The notes below the pieces were generated by a model that was given only the letters and a program-made list of their open reading frames with translations, had not been told where the DNA came from and made no database searches. A stretch of DNA of 50,321 nucleotides from Pseudomonas indica NBRC 103045 (GTDB taxonomy: Bacteria > Pseudomonadota > Gammaproteobacteria > Pseudomonadales > Pseudomonadaceae), in assembly GCF_002091635.1 (NCBI RefSeq), contig NZ_BDAC01000033.1:1-50321 (forward strand), in the 5' to 3' direction. The first letter of the stretch is position 1; every line of letters starts with the position of its first letter. Positions 22,054 to 29,799 of this stretch are shown one piece after another. The position numbers were made by a program, and so were the translations under genes.

Positions 22054-22938
22054 ATGCACATGCGCCTGATGCTGCTGGGCGGCGGTAGTGCCCTGGGACA
22101 GGCGCTGATCCGTCTCGGGGCCGAAGAGGACATCAGTTTCCTTGCGCCGCGCCCGCCCGATCAGGGCTGGGATGCCACCAGCCTGACCCAGTTGCTGGAC
22201 GAGACCCGTCCGGAAGCCGTCATCAACCTCGCCTACTACTTCGACTGGTTCCAGGCCGAAGCGGTGGACGCGTCGCGTTTTGCTGCCCAGGAACGGGCGG
22301 TGGAGCGTCTGGCCGAGCTTTGCCAGTACCACGACATCGTTCTATTGCAGCCCTCCAGCTATCGGGTGTTCGACGGCTCGCGGGCCACCGCCTATAGCGA
22401 GAAGGACGAGCCGGTACCGCTGGGCCTGTGTGGACAGGTGCTCTGGCGTTGCGAACAATCCGTGCGCGCGCTCTGCCCCCGGCATGTGCTTCTGCGCTTC
22501 GGCTGGGTGCTCGACGAGAGCCATGATGGCCAGTTGGGCCGCTTTCTCGCCCGTGCCGAGCGCGAGTCCGAACTGTTCCTCGCCGATGACCGGCGCGGCA
22601 ACCCGACGCCGGTGGACGATGCCGCGCGGGTGATCCTGGCTGTGCTGAAGCAACTGGACTGTCAGGCGCCGCTGTGGGGCACCTACCACTACGGCGGGCA
22701 TGAGGCGACGACGCCGCTGGCCTTGGGTCAGGCGATCCTCGCCGAGGTGCGCACCTTGCGTTCCGTGGCCGTCGAGCAGATCACCCCGCAGGCGCATGCG
22801 GCCCGCCCCGATGCGGCGGACGAACCTCAGCATGCCGTGCTGGCCTGCAAGAAAATCCTCCATACCTTCGGTATCAAGCCCCGCGCCTGGCGCGCTGCCT
22901 TGCCGACACTGCTGGATCGCTATTACCGCCATGTCTGA
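22054..22938 (+). CDS. RmlD-like sugar-nucleotide-binding protein with degenerate active site
   Basis: 294 residues with a Rossmann N-terminus (MLLGGGSALGQALIRLG) and the RmlD/dTDP-4-dehydrorhamnose reductase layout (RPEAVINLAYYFDWFQAE; LLQPSSYRVFDGSRATAYSE). Where RmlD has the catalytic YxxxK (VYGRSKLAGE), this protein reads LCGQVLWRCE, so Tyr and Lys appear lost. It overlaps the following epimerase gene by 8 bp, which suggests the two act together. True reductase activity is doubtful; a binding or structural role is possible. Start: ATG 22054 with CTGGAG upstream, or the Met two codons later. Confidence 0.75.
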   Translation: MHMRLMLLGGGSALGQALIRLGAEEDISFLAPRPPDQGWDATSLTQLLDETRPEAVINLAYYFDWFQAEAVDASRFAAQERAVERLAELCQYHDIVLLQPSSYRVFDGSRATAYSEKDEPVPLGLCGQVLWRCEQSVRALCPRHVLLRFGWVLDESHDGQLGRFLARAERESELFLADDRRGNPTPVDDAARVILAVLKQLDCQAPLWGTYHYGGHEATTPLALGQAILAEVRTLRSVAVEQITPQAHAARPDAADEPQHAVLACKKILHTFGIKPRAWRAALPTLLDRYYRHV

Positions 22939-23860
22939 TTCCCCCATCCTGGTGACCGGCGGAGCCGGTTTCATCGGCTCCCACCTGGTCGATGCACTGC
23001 TGGCCAAGGGGTACCGCGTTCGCGTGCTGGACAACCTGTCCAGCGGCAAGCGCGAGAACCTGCCGCTGGATAATCCGAAGTGCGAGCTGGTGACGGGCGA
23101 CGTGGCCGATGCCGCCCTCGTGCTGCGCGTTGTCGAAGGATGCCGGGGCGTCGTGCATCTGGCGGCGGTAGCCTCGGTGCAGGCCTCGGTGGACGATCCG
23201 GTGAGTACGCACCAAAGCAATTTCATCGGCACGCTGAATATCTGCGAGGCCATGCGCCGGCTGGGCATTCGCCGTGTGCTGTTCGCCTCCAGCGCGGCGG
23301 TCTACGGGAATAACGGCGAGGGCCTGGCAATCGATGAAGACACGCCGAAGGCGCCGCTGACGCCCTATGCGTCGGACAAGCTGGCCAGCGAGTATTACCT
23401 CGATTTCTATCGCCGCCAGCATGGGCTGGAGCCGGCGATCTTCCGTTTCTTCAACATCTACGGGCCGCGCCAGGACCCGTCCTCGCCGTATTCGGGGGTG
23501 ATCAGCATCTTCACCGAGCGTGCCTTGAAAGGGCAGCCGATCACGGTGTTTGGCGATGGAGAGCAGACCCGCGACTTCGTCTATGTCGCCGATCTGGTGG
23601 AGGTGCTGGTTCAGGCGCTGGAGCTGCCGGGTGCCGAGCCGGGCGCGGCGAACGTTGGGCTCGGACAGACCACCAGCCTCAACCAGCTGTTGGCCGCTAT
23701 CGGTGAGGTGCTGGGCGGCCTGCCGCCGGTGAGCCATGCCGAGGCGCGTCCGGGCGATATTCGTCATTCGCGTGCCAACAACCAGCGTCTGCTGGGACGT
23801 TATCGCTTCCCCGAGCCGACGCCGCTCCGGGTCGGTATCGCGCATCTCCTGGGGCGCTGA
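22931..23860 (+). CDS. NAD-dependent epimerase/dehydratase (UDP-sugar 4-epimerase-like)
   Basis: 309 residues of extended short-chain dehydrogenase type. The nucleotide motif VTGGAGFIGSH is at residues 8-18 and the catalytic YASDK is intact, as are ASSAAVYG and FRFFNIYGPRQDPSSPYSGV. The family includes GalE/WbpP-like 4-epimerases of cell-surface sugar pathways; the exact sugar cannot be told. The long open frame upstream from 22700 is not coding here, since the ATG at 22931 gives the Rossmann start and overlaps the preceding gene. Gene order (this pair next to oprG) matches P. aeruginosa as I recall it. Confidence 0.88.
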   Translation: MSDSPILVTGGAGFIGSHLVDALLAKGYRVRVLDNLSSGKRENLPLDNPKCELVTGDVADAALVLRVVEGCRGVVHLAAVASVQASVDDPVSTHQSNFIGTLNICEAMRRLGIRRVLFASSAAVYGNNGEGLAIDEDTPKAPLTPYASDKLASEYYLDFYRRQHGLEPAIFRFFNIYGPRQDPSSPYSGVISIFTERALKGQPITVFGDGEQTRDFVYVADLVEVLVQALELPGAEPGAANVGLGQTTSLNQLLAAIGEVLGGLPPVSHAEARPGDIRHSRANNQRLLGRYRFPEPTPLRVGIAHLLGR

Positions 23861-23892
23861 CCCTCTGCCTCTCGTACCGTTCCGCAGGCAAT

Positions 23893-23915
23893 AAAAAGGC
23901 GCCCGAAGGCGCCTT
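23893..23915 (-). terminator. Terminator of ompW
   Basis: AAGGCGCC-CGAA-GGCGCCTT (23896-23915) preceded on the + strand by AAAAA, which gives a T-run after the stem on the - strand. It sits between the convergent epimerase and ompW genes and may stop both. Confidence 0.85.
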
Positions 23916-23946
23916 GAGCGGAGTTCCCCGCAGAAATAACAGTCGA

Positions 23947-24621
23947 TCAGAACTTGTAGCCCAGGCCGACCATGTAGACCCACGGATCGACGTCCACATC
24001 CACTTTCACTTTGCCGAAGGCGGAGTCGGCGGTGGCAGTGGTGTCGATGTCGATGTACCAGACGGCGGCGTTCAGCAGCACGTTGTCGGTCAGCATGAAG
24101 TCCACGCCGGCTTGCAGAGCCAGGCCCCAGGAATCGTCCAGCTCCAGGTTGCTGAAGCCCTGGTCCTTGCGCTGGCCGGTCAGTTCTTCATCGAAGAACA
24201 TGGTGTAGTTCAGGCCGGCGCCGACATAGGGCTGGATCTGGGAGCTGGCGTCCAGCGGGTAGTACTGCACGGAGAGGGTCGGCGGCAGATGCTTGACGTC
24301 GGCCAGCTTGCCGTCCAGACCCAGCGGCATGCCCTTGATGCTCACCTGGTGCTGGAACGGAGTGGCGGCCAGCAGCTCGATGCCGACGTGATCGGTCAGC
24401 ATGTAGGTGCCGGTCAGGCCCAGTTGGGTGTCGCTGTCCAGGGTCGCTTTGGTGCCGGCCAGGGAACCGGTGGCGGCGGTGGAAATGGTGCTGCTGTCTT
24501 CGTGCGGGTCAACGGTTGCGGCGCCCGCGCGAACGATGATGTCGCCAGCCTGGTGGGCCTGGGCGAAGGGGGCGGCCAGCGCCATGGCCAGTACGGACGC
24601 GGTGAACAGGGACTTGCGCAT
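23947..24621 (-). CDS. oprG: OmpW/OprG family outer-membrane protein
   Basis: 224 residues. Signal peptide 1-22 (MRKSLFTASVLAMALAAPFA QA), then alternating beta-strand sequence ending in the aromatic C-terminal YMVGLGYKF typical of outer-membrane barrels. OmpW proteins form a narrow 8-stranded barrel with a lateral opening for small hydrophobic molecules. HQAGDIIVRAGAATVDP and LTGTYMLTDHVGIELLAATP are family hallmarks. Gene position beside the epimerase and zinc operon supports the oprG orthologue. An ANR-like promoter precedes it. Confidence 0.92.
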   Translation of the reverse strand: MRKSLFTASVLAMALAAPFAQAHQAGDIIVRAGAATVDPHEDSSTISTAATGSLAGTKATLDSDTQLGLTGTYMLTDHVGIELLAATPFQHQVSIKGMPLGLDGKLADVKHLPPTLSVQYYPLDASSQIQPYVGAGLNYTMFFDEELTGQRKDQGFSNLELDDSWGLALQAGVDFMLTDNVLLNAAVWYIDIDTTATADSAFGKVKVDVDVDPWVYMVGLGYKF

Positions 24622-24664
24622 AGTGAAGGCTCCGTTGAGTCATCAGTGGTTTTGGCTGATGGCG

Positions 24665-24706
24665 ATGTTAGGGAGCTAATGGAACGCGTGGTTTGACGTA
24701 GCTCAA
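24665..24706 (-). promoter_or_regulatory. ANR(FNR-type)-dependent promoter of oprG
   Basis: TTGACGTAGCTCAA (24693-24706) matches the TTGAT-N4-ATCAA consensus in 8 of 10 positions with perfect TTGA/TCAA ends. A TAACAT -10 lies at 24670-24665 on the minus strand. The start inferred from the -10 (24658) puts the box centre exactly at -41.5, the class II activator position. OprG is known to be ANR-dependent in P. aeruginosa. Confidence 0.75.
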
Positions 24707-24741
24707 TAAATATCCCTATGGCCGGTGCGGCTTTTTGTCCA

Positions 24742-24777
24742 TTGCTTCGGATGTGTTTGCGGATGATAATGTTTCTC
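24742..24777 (+). promoter_or_regulatory. Promoter of the TonB2-like operon with overlapping Fur-like site
   Basis: TTGCTT (24742-24747), 17-bp spacer, GATAAT (24765-24770). The 19-mer at 24759-24777 (gcggatgataatgtttctc) matches the Fur consensus in 13 of 19 positions and covers the -10. The predicted start near 24777 is 38 nt before the first gene. Confidence 0.55.
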
Positions 24778-24814
24778 TTTTGAAGCAAGCCCTGTCTGTC
24801 GAGGACTTCTCCGC

Positions 24815-25585
24815 ATGATGCCTTACCCCTCCCGCCTGCTGGCTGCCGCGCTGTTGGCGGGTAGTCTGCCGCTGGCCGCTGCCCCGCTGGATTCCGCACT
24901 GGAAGAAAGCCAACGCCTGGCCGAAGAGGCCAAGGCCTCCCAGGCCCGCATCGAACAACTGGACGACGCCAGTCGGCAGATGCTCGACGAGTACCGCAGT
25001 GCCTTGCAGCAGGCCGAGGCCCTGAAGGGCTACAACGCCCAGTTGCGCGAGCTGACCGCCGCGCAGCGCAAGGAGCTGGCCAGCTACCAGCAGCAACTCG
25101 ACGGCATCGAGCGCACCCAGGAAGCGGTTACCCCACAGATGCGCCGCATGGTGGAAGTGCTGGGCGAGTTCATCGCCGCCGACCTGCCGTTCCTTCCCGA
25201 GGAGCGCGCCGATCGCCTGGCTCAGTTGCAGGAGCTGTTGCCGCGCGCCGACGTCAGCCTGGCGGAGAAATACCGCCGGATTCTCGAGGCCTACCAGATC
25301 GAGAGCGATTATGGCCGCACCCTCGAGGCCTGGCGCGGCGAACTGCCGGACGAAGGCGGCTCGCGCAGCGTGGAGTTCCTTCGCCTGGGGCGGGTGATGC
25401 TCTATTACCAGACTCTCGACGGCCACGAGAGCGGTTGGTGGGACCCGCAGAGCCGCAGCTGGAAGGTGCTCGGCGGCGACGCCCGCCGTCCGCTCGCCCA
25501 GGCCATCGCCATCGCTCGCCAGCAGCAGGCTCCGGCCTATCTGGAACTGCCCGTGAAGACCCCGGCCCAGGAGACCGCACAATGA
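24815..25585 (+). CDS. DUF3450 periplasmic coiled-coil protein
   Basis: 256 residues with a signal peptide (MMPYPSRLLAAALLAGSLPLAAA, cleavage near 23) and a long coiled coil (about residues 28-105, rich in Glu, Gln, Ala, Leu), then a compact C-terminal part with WWDPQSRSWKVL. The DUF3450 family is regularly encoded just ahead of TtpC-type ExbB proteins in TonB2-like loci. A role in stabilising or extending the TonB motor across the periplasm is inferred. GAGGAC precedes the ATG. Its stop overlaps the next start (ATGA). Confidence 0.85.
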   Translation: MMPYPSRLLAAALLAGSLPLAAAPLDSALEESQRLAEEAKASQARIEQLDDASRQMLDEYRSALQQAEALKGYNAQLRELTAAQRKELASYQQQLDGIERTQEAVTPQMRRMVEVLGEFIAADLPFLPEERADRLAQLQELLPRADVSLAEKYRRILEAYQIESDYGRTLEAWRGELPDEGGSRSVEFLRLGRVMLYYQTLDGHESGWWDPQSRSWKVLGGDARRPLAQAIAIARQQQAPAYLELPVKTPAQETAQ

Positions 25586-26931
25586 GCCGCCGTCTGCTCC
25601 CCGTTTTCATCCTCGGCCTCTTGCCGTGCCTCGCCCAGGCCGCCGAAACCCTGACTCCCGACCAACTGCTGCAACGCATTCGCAACGAGCGCGCCGCCGA
25701 AGCCAGTGCCATGCAGGAGCGCGAGCAGGCCTTCATCGCCCGCCGCAGCGAGCAGGCCCAGCTGCTGGCCAGCGCCCGCGCCGCCCTGAACCAACAGAAG
25801 GCCGAAGCCGATCGGCTCAAGGCCGAGTTCGACCGTCAGGAAGCCGAGCTGGCCGAGCAGGAAAAATTGCTGGCCCAGCGTGTCGGCCATCTCGGCGAAC
25901 TCTTCGGTGTAGTCCGCCAGAGCGCCGGCGATGTCGCCGGCCAGTGGCAGGACAGCCTGCTCAACGCCCAGTACCCGGATCGTCTCAAACGCCTCAAGGC
26001 CCTGGCCGAAAGCCGCAGCCTGCCGTCCGCCGACGACCTCGACGGCTACTGGATGCTGCTGCTCGACGACCTCGCCGCCAGTGGCCGGGTGGAGCGTGTC
26101 GAATTGCCGGTGGTAGGGACCGACGGCCATCGCGAGCAGCGTCCGGTGCTGCGCGTCGGCACCTTCTCCGCCTATAGCGAAGACGCCTTCCTGCGCTACG
26201 ACGCCGATGCCGGTGAGCTGCTGGCGCCGCCGCGCCAGCCGTCCGGCCTGGGTTTGGTGGACGACTTTGTGAGCAGTAAGGAACCCTTGGCCACGCTGCC
26301 CGTCGATCCCAGTCGCGGCACCCTGTTGGCGCAGTTGCAGCGGCAACCCGGCCTGTGGGATCGCGTTCAGCAGGGCGGGCTGGTCGGTGGCGTGATCCTG
26401 GTGCTCGGCGCGCTCGGCCTGTTCCTCGCCCTCTGGCGCATGACCTACCTGGCTGGCGTACAGCGCAAGGTCAACAGCCAGATGCAGTCGCTCGGCGCGC
26501 CGCGCGAGGACAACCCGCTGGGTCGCGTCATCGGTGTCTTGGGGCCGAAGCCCCAACTCTCCGACCTGGAAACCCTCGAACTCAAGCTGGACGAAGCCAT
26601 TCTCCAGGAAACCCCTCCGCTGGAGCGTGGCCAGGGGCTGCTCAAACTGCTCAGCGCGGTCGCCCCGCTGCTCGGCCTGCTGGGTACCGTGACCGGCATG
26701 ATCGTCACCTTCCAGGCCATCACCCAGAGCGGTGGCGGCGATTCGCGCCTGATGGCCGACGGTATTTCCCAGGCCTTGGTGACCACGGTGCTGGGCTTGG
26801 TGGTGGCGATTCCGCTGCTGTTCCTGCATAGCCTGCTGGCCAGCCGCAGCAAGAGCCTGATCCAGTTGCTCGAGCAGCAGAGCGCCGGGCTGATCGCCCT
26901 GCACCTGTCGGGGGCGCCGCGCCGTGACTGA
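25582..26931 (+). CDS. TtpC-like MotA/TolQ/ExbB proton-channel protein with periplasmic extension
   Basis: 449 residues. Signal-like N-terminus 1-20, coiled coil about 32-105, a soluble periplasmic part to about 262, then TM 266-288, TM 358-378 and TM 397-420. The ExbB core shows LLKLLSAVAPLLGLLGTVTG and ITQSGGGDSRLMADGISQAL. This layout matches Vibrio TtpC, an additional component of the TonB2 system. The frame is open from 25435, but ATG 25582 overlaps the upstream stop and starts a signal peptide. It overlaps exbB by 8 bp. Confidence 0.88.
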   Translation: MSRRLLPVFILGLLPCLAQAAETLTPDQLLQRIRNERAAEASAMQEREQAFIARRSEQAQLLASARAALNQQKAEADRLKAEFDRQEAELAEQEKLLAQRVGHLGELFGVVRQSAGDVAGQWQDSLLNAQYPDRLKRLKALAESRSLPSADDLDGYWMLLLDDLAASGRVERVELPVVGTDGHREQRPVLRVGTFSAYSEDAFLRYDADAGELLAPPRQPSGLGLVDDFVSSKEPLATLPVDPSRGTLLAQLQRQPGLWDRVQQGGLVGGVILVLGALGLFLALWRMTYLAGVQRKVNSQMQSLGAPREDNPLGRVIGVLGPKPQLSDLETLELKLDEAILQETPPLERGQGLLKLLSAVAPLLGLLGTVTGMIVTFQAITQSGGGDSRLMADGISQALVTTVLGLVVAIPLLFLHSLLASRSKSLIQLLEQQSAGLIALHLSGAPRRD

Positions 26932-27469
26932 TCTGCACGCCACCTGGCTGCGCCTGGTCGACAGCGCCTACGCGCTGCTCGACTTCATGGCCGCCGGCGG
27001 GTTCGTGATGTGGGCACTCGCTGCGCTCTGCGTGATCTATTGGACGCTGGTGTTCGAGCGCTTCTGGTTCATGCGGCGAATCTTTCCGCAGTGGGTTGCC
27101 GAGCGCCGCCAGGCATGGCAGCACCTCGGCGACGAGCCCGGCAACTGGCAGCGCGCGGTGCGCAACGCCTGGCTGGCGCAGGCGCAGCAGCAGCTGGCCG
27201 GCCCGTTGCGGCTGAGCAAGACGCTGGTGGCGCTGTACCCGCTGCTCGGCCTGCTCGGCACCGTCTGCGGCATGGTCGCCGTGTTCGACGTGCTTGCCGT
27301 CAACGGCACCGGCAACCCACGCGGCATGGCCGCCGGCGTCTGGCAGGCGACCCTGCCGACCATGGCCGGCATGGTGCTGGCGATCCCTGGACTGTTCAGC
27401 CTGGCGCGTCTCGAACGCAACGCGCGCCAGGCGCTCGACCGGCTGGCCGACCAGCTGCGTCACGATTGA
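26924..27469 (+). CDS. ExbB2-like biopolymer transport protein
   Basis: 181 residues with three TM segments (about 22-44, 103-122, 142-162) and the MotA/TolQ/ExbB core KTLVALYPLLGLLGTVCGMV plus GMAAGVWQATLPTMAGMVLA. Together with ExbD it should form the proton-driven motor for the TonB protein encoded downstream. It is the second ExbB-fold protein of the operon, shorter than the first, as in Vibrio TonB2 loci. Start overlaps the preceding gene. Confidence 0.9.
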   Translation: MTDLHATWLRLVDSAYALLDFMAAGGFVMWALAALCVIYWTLVFERFWFMRRIFPQWVAERRQAWQHLGDEPGNWQRAVRNAWLAQAQQQLAGPLRLSKTLVALYPLLGLLGTVCGMVAVFDVLAVNGTGNPRGMAAGVWQATLPTMAGMVLAIPGLFSLARLERNARQALDRLADQLRHD

Positions 27470-27479
27470 GGTCATTGCG

Positions 27480-27893
27480 ATGAGAATGCGTCGCCATCAT
27501 TACCAGCAGGACGAAGACACCGGCATCGACCTCACCCCGATGCTGGACGTGGTGTTCATCATGCTGATCTTCTTCATCGTCACCAGCTCCTTCATCAAGG
27601 AGTCCGGCGTCGAAGTGCAGCGGCCCCAGGCCGACACCGCCAGCCCGCAGGACAAGGGCAACATCCTGATCGCCATCACTGCCGATGGGCAGATCTGGAT
27701 GGACAAGCAGGTGGTCGATGTGCGCAGCGTGCGCGCCCACGTCGAGCGCATGCGCGTCGACCAGCCGGAGGGCGCCGTGGTGGTGCAGGCCGACCGCGAT
27801 GCCCGCACCGGTCTGGTGGTACAGGTGATGGACCAGGCGCGCCAGGCGGGTGTGCAGGACGTGGCCCTGGCGGCCAGCTCGGGAGCGCTCTGA
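27480..27893 (+). CDS. ExbD2-like biopolymer transport protein
   Basis: 137 residues: short cytoplasmic N-terminus, one TM (about 22-38, TPMLDVVFIMLIFFIVTSSF) carrying Asp23, which corresponds to the essential proton-carrying Asp of ExbD, then a periplasmic domain (KGNILIAITADGQIWMDKQV; VVVQADRDARTGLVVQVMDQ). The frame is open from 27294; ATG 27480 has GAGG 9 bp upstream and follows exbB closely. The tonB gene follows without a gap. Confidence 0.92.
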   Translation: MRMRRHHYQQDEDTGIDLTPMLDVVFIMLIFFIVTSSFIKESGVEVQRPQADTASPQDKGNILIAITADGQIWMDKQVVDVRSVRAHVERMRVDQPEGAVVVQADRDARTGLVVQVMDQARQAGVQDVALAASSGAL

Positions 27894-28577
27894 ATGCGTC
27901 TGCCGCTGTCCTTCGCCGCCGCCTGCCTGATGGCTCTGGCGCTGTTCGCCCTCATGCTGAGCATGGTGGCTCCGCCGCGCAGCAAGGCGATCGACGAGCC
28001 GGTGACCGTCGCCAACTTCGTTCGCCTGGATGGTGACACCAGCTCCACCGCCACCCGGACCCGGCAGCAGGCACCGCAACCACCGCAGCCCAAGACACCG
28101 CAACCGCCGACCCCGCCCACGCCGGTGGCCGCCACGCCGAGCGCCAACCTGCCGTCACTGGACCTGGCCCTGCCGAGCCTGAACAGCAATGTCACTGTGG
28201 CCAGTGCGCCGACCCCGAGCCTGGCCGGCCTCACTGCCGGTGCTGCGCCCAGCGCGCCGAGCGATCCGGTGGAAAGCGCCGGACAGCCTGGCGGCCCGGA
28301 AAGCGAAGTCATGCCGTTGAACGACATCAGCCCCGAGTACCCGCGTTTCGCCTTGCAGCGGGGGATCGAGGGGCATGTCAAGCTGGCCTTCACCATCAAC
28401 CGTGCCGGCAATGTGGAAAATATTCGCGTGGTCGAAGCGTCGCCGAAGAATGTCTTCGACCGCGAAGCCCGCCGTGCCGCGGCGCGCTGGCGTTTCGCCC
28501 CGCGTACCGAGAATGGCCTGGCGGTGAATCGCGAAGCGGTGAAAACCCTGTACTTCCGTCTGAAGGAGGGAAGCTGA
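27894..28577 (+). CDS. TonB2-like energy transducer
   Basis: 227 residues. One N-terminal TM (about 8-28), a Pro/Thr/Ala-rich periplasmic spacer (PQPPQPKTPQPPTPPTPVAA, about residues 62-81), and a C-terminal TonB domain (about 148-224) with SPEYPRFALQRGIEGHVKLA and RAAARWRFAP. It couples the inner-membrane motor to TonB-dependent outer-membrane receptors; which receptor is not shown, since none lies in the window. It lies directly after exbD with no intergenic bases. Confidence 0.92.
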   Translation: MRLPLSFAAACLMALALFALMLSMVAPPRSKAIDEPVTVANFVRLDGDTSSTATRTRQQAPQPPQPKTPQPPTPPTPVAATPSANLPSLDLALPSLNSNVTVASAPTPSLAGLTAGAAPSAPSDPVESAGQPGGPESEVMPLNDISPEYPRFALQRGIEGHVKLAFTINRAGNVENIRVVEASPKNVFDREARRAAARWRFAPRTENGLAVNREAVKTLYFRLKEGS

Positions 28578-28578
28578 G

Positions 28579-29682
28579 ATGCATCGCCTGTTGCTCCTGC
28601 TGGTTCTGTTGACCGGTTCTGCGCACGCCGCGCAGAGCATCGACCCGGCTGTCTTCCGCGTATTGGAAACGGCGCGCGCGGCGCAGCAAAAGGGGGATTA
28701 TTCCGCCGCGCGCCGCGCCCTGGCGGATGCCAAGGCCAAGCCGGGCAGCCTGGAAGAGGTGCTGGTCTGGCGCAGCCAGGGTTACTTGGCCTGGGCCGAA
28801 GGGCAGAACGGCAAGGCCATCGAATGGCTCGACAAAGCCGTATCCAGCGGCAAGCTGGATAAGGAGCAACTGCCCCTCGAACGCCTCAACCTGGCCAGGC
28901 TGAACCTGGTCGAAGGGCGCTATGCCAAGGTGGTGCAGTTGATTGCCCCAGCGCCGGCCAATGCCAGCGAAGAGGTGCTGCAACTGCTGGTGCAGGCCTA
29001 CCAGGGGCTCGGCCAGCATGAGAAAGCGCTGCCGTTGGCCGAGCGTTACGTCCAGGCCAATCCGGCTGCGGCGGATACCTGGCTGCAATTCCTCGTCGCG
29101 GGTAATGCCGAGTTGAAGCGTTATGCGGTAGCCGAGCGCTGGCAGCGCCAGTTGCTGGCGCGCAAGCCCGACGAGCCACGCAACTGGCGTCAGCTCGCCG
29201 CGTTGCAACAGATGGCTGACCGCCACGACAAGGCCCTGGCGACCCTGCGTGCCGCCTATCGCAAGGGGCTGCGTTTCAGCGAGGGTGAGCTGGACAACCT
29301 GGTGCTGCTGGCCAGCGCCGCCGGCCAGCCCTGGCAGGGCGCGAAGCTGCTCGACGGTATGCTGGAAAACGGGCTGCTGGCGCGTACTCCGGCGCGTGAA
29401 GAGCGGCTCGGCATGCTTTGGTGGCAGGCCCGCGAGCGTGGGGAAGCGGCGAAAATCTACCGGGCCCTGGCGAACAAATCCGGCAGCGGCAAGCTGTGGA
29501 TGAACGTCGCCCAACTGGAGCTGGAGCAGTCGCGCTGGCAGGCGGGTCTGGAGGCGCTCAAGCAGGCCGAGCGCGCCGGTGTCGACCGCGGCAAGGTACG
29601 CGCCTGGCGCGAATGGGCAGAAGGCGAGCTGAGCTTCGAGCGGGAAAACCGCGTGGCCAGTGTCAACGGTTACATGCGCTGA
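28579..29682 (+). CDS. Secreted tetratricopeptide-repeat protein of the TonB2-like operon
   Basis: 367 residues with a signal peptide (MHRLLLLLVLLTGSAHAAQS, cleavage after AHA) followed by alpha-helical TPR-like repeats throughout (e.g. AQQKGDYSAARRALADAKAK; AYQGLGQHEKALPLAERYVQ; ALQQMADRHDKALATLRAAY). It starts 1 bp after the tonB stop. Such proteins close TonB2-like operons in Vibrio and Shewanella relatives; its function is not established. It may help organise the motor or its partners in the periplasm. Confidence 0.85.
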   Translation: MHRLLLLLVLLTGSAHAAQSIDPAVFRVLETARAAQQKGDYSAARRALADAKAKPGSLEEVLVWRSQGYLAWAEGQNGKAIEWLDKAVSSGKLDKEQLPLERLNLARLNLVEGRYAKVVQLIAPAPANASEEVLQLLVQAYQGLGQHEKALPLAERYVQANPAAADTWLQFLVAGNAELKRYAVAERWQRQLLARKPDEPRNWRQLAALQQMADRHDKALATLRAAYRKGLRFSEGELDNLVLLASAAGQPWQGAKLLDGMLENGLLARTPAREERLGMLWWQARERGEAAKIYRALANKSGSGKLWMNVAQLELEQSRWQAGLEALKQAERAGVDRGKVRAWREWAEGELSFERENRVASVNGYMR

Positions 29683-29710
29683 GTGTTCGAAGCGTAGGGA
29701 CGGTGATCAT

Positions 29711-29732
29711 GGGCGAATAAATTCGCCCCTAC
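29711..29732 (-). repeat. REP-like palindromic 22-mer (copy 1, inverted)
   Basis: GGGCGAATAAATTCGCCC plus CTAC, a near-perfect palindrome. It is the reverse complement of the 43767 copy and identical to the 44284 copy. It pairs as an inverted doublet with the copy at 29773-29794 in the gap between the convergent TPR and DUF3299 genes. Confidence 0.85.
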
Positions 29733-29772
29733 GCAGATCATCGGCCCCCGGATGGCCGTTCGACACACTCAT

Positions 29773-29794
29773 GCAGGGGCAAATGTATTCGCCC
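29773..29794 (+). repeat. REP-like palindromic 22-mer (copy 2)
   Basis: GCAGGGGCAAATGTATTC then GCCC; differs from the 43767 copy at three positions. Inverted partner of the copy at 29711, so the pair can form one long hairpin between convergent genes. Confidence 0.8.
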
Positions 29795-29799
29795 GCCTC

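Noticed and set aside
22700-22930. Longer N-terminus for the epimerase
   Set aside because: This portion is Arg/Pro-rich, overlaps the RmlD-like gene in another frame, and the Rossmann domain begins right at the ATG at 22931.
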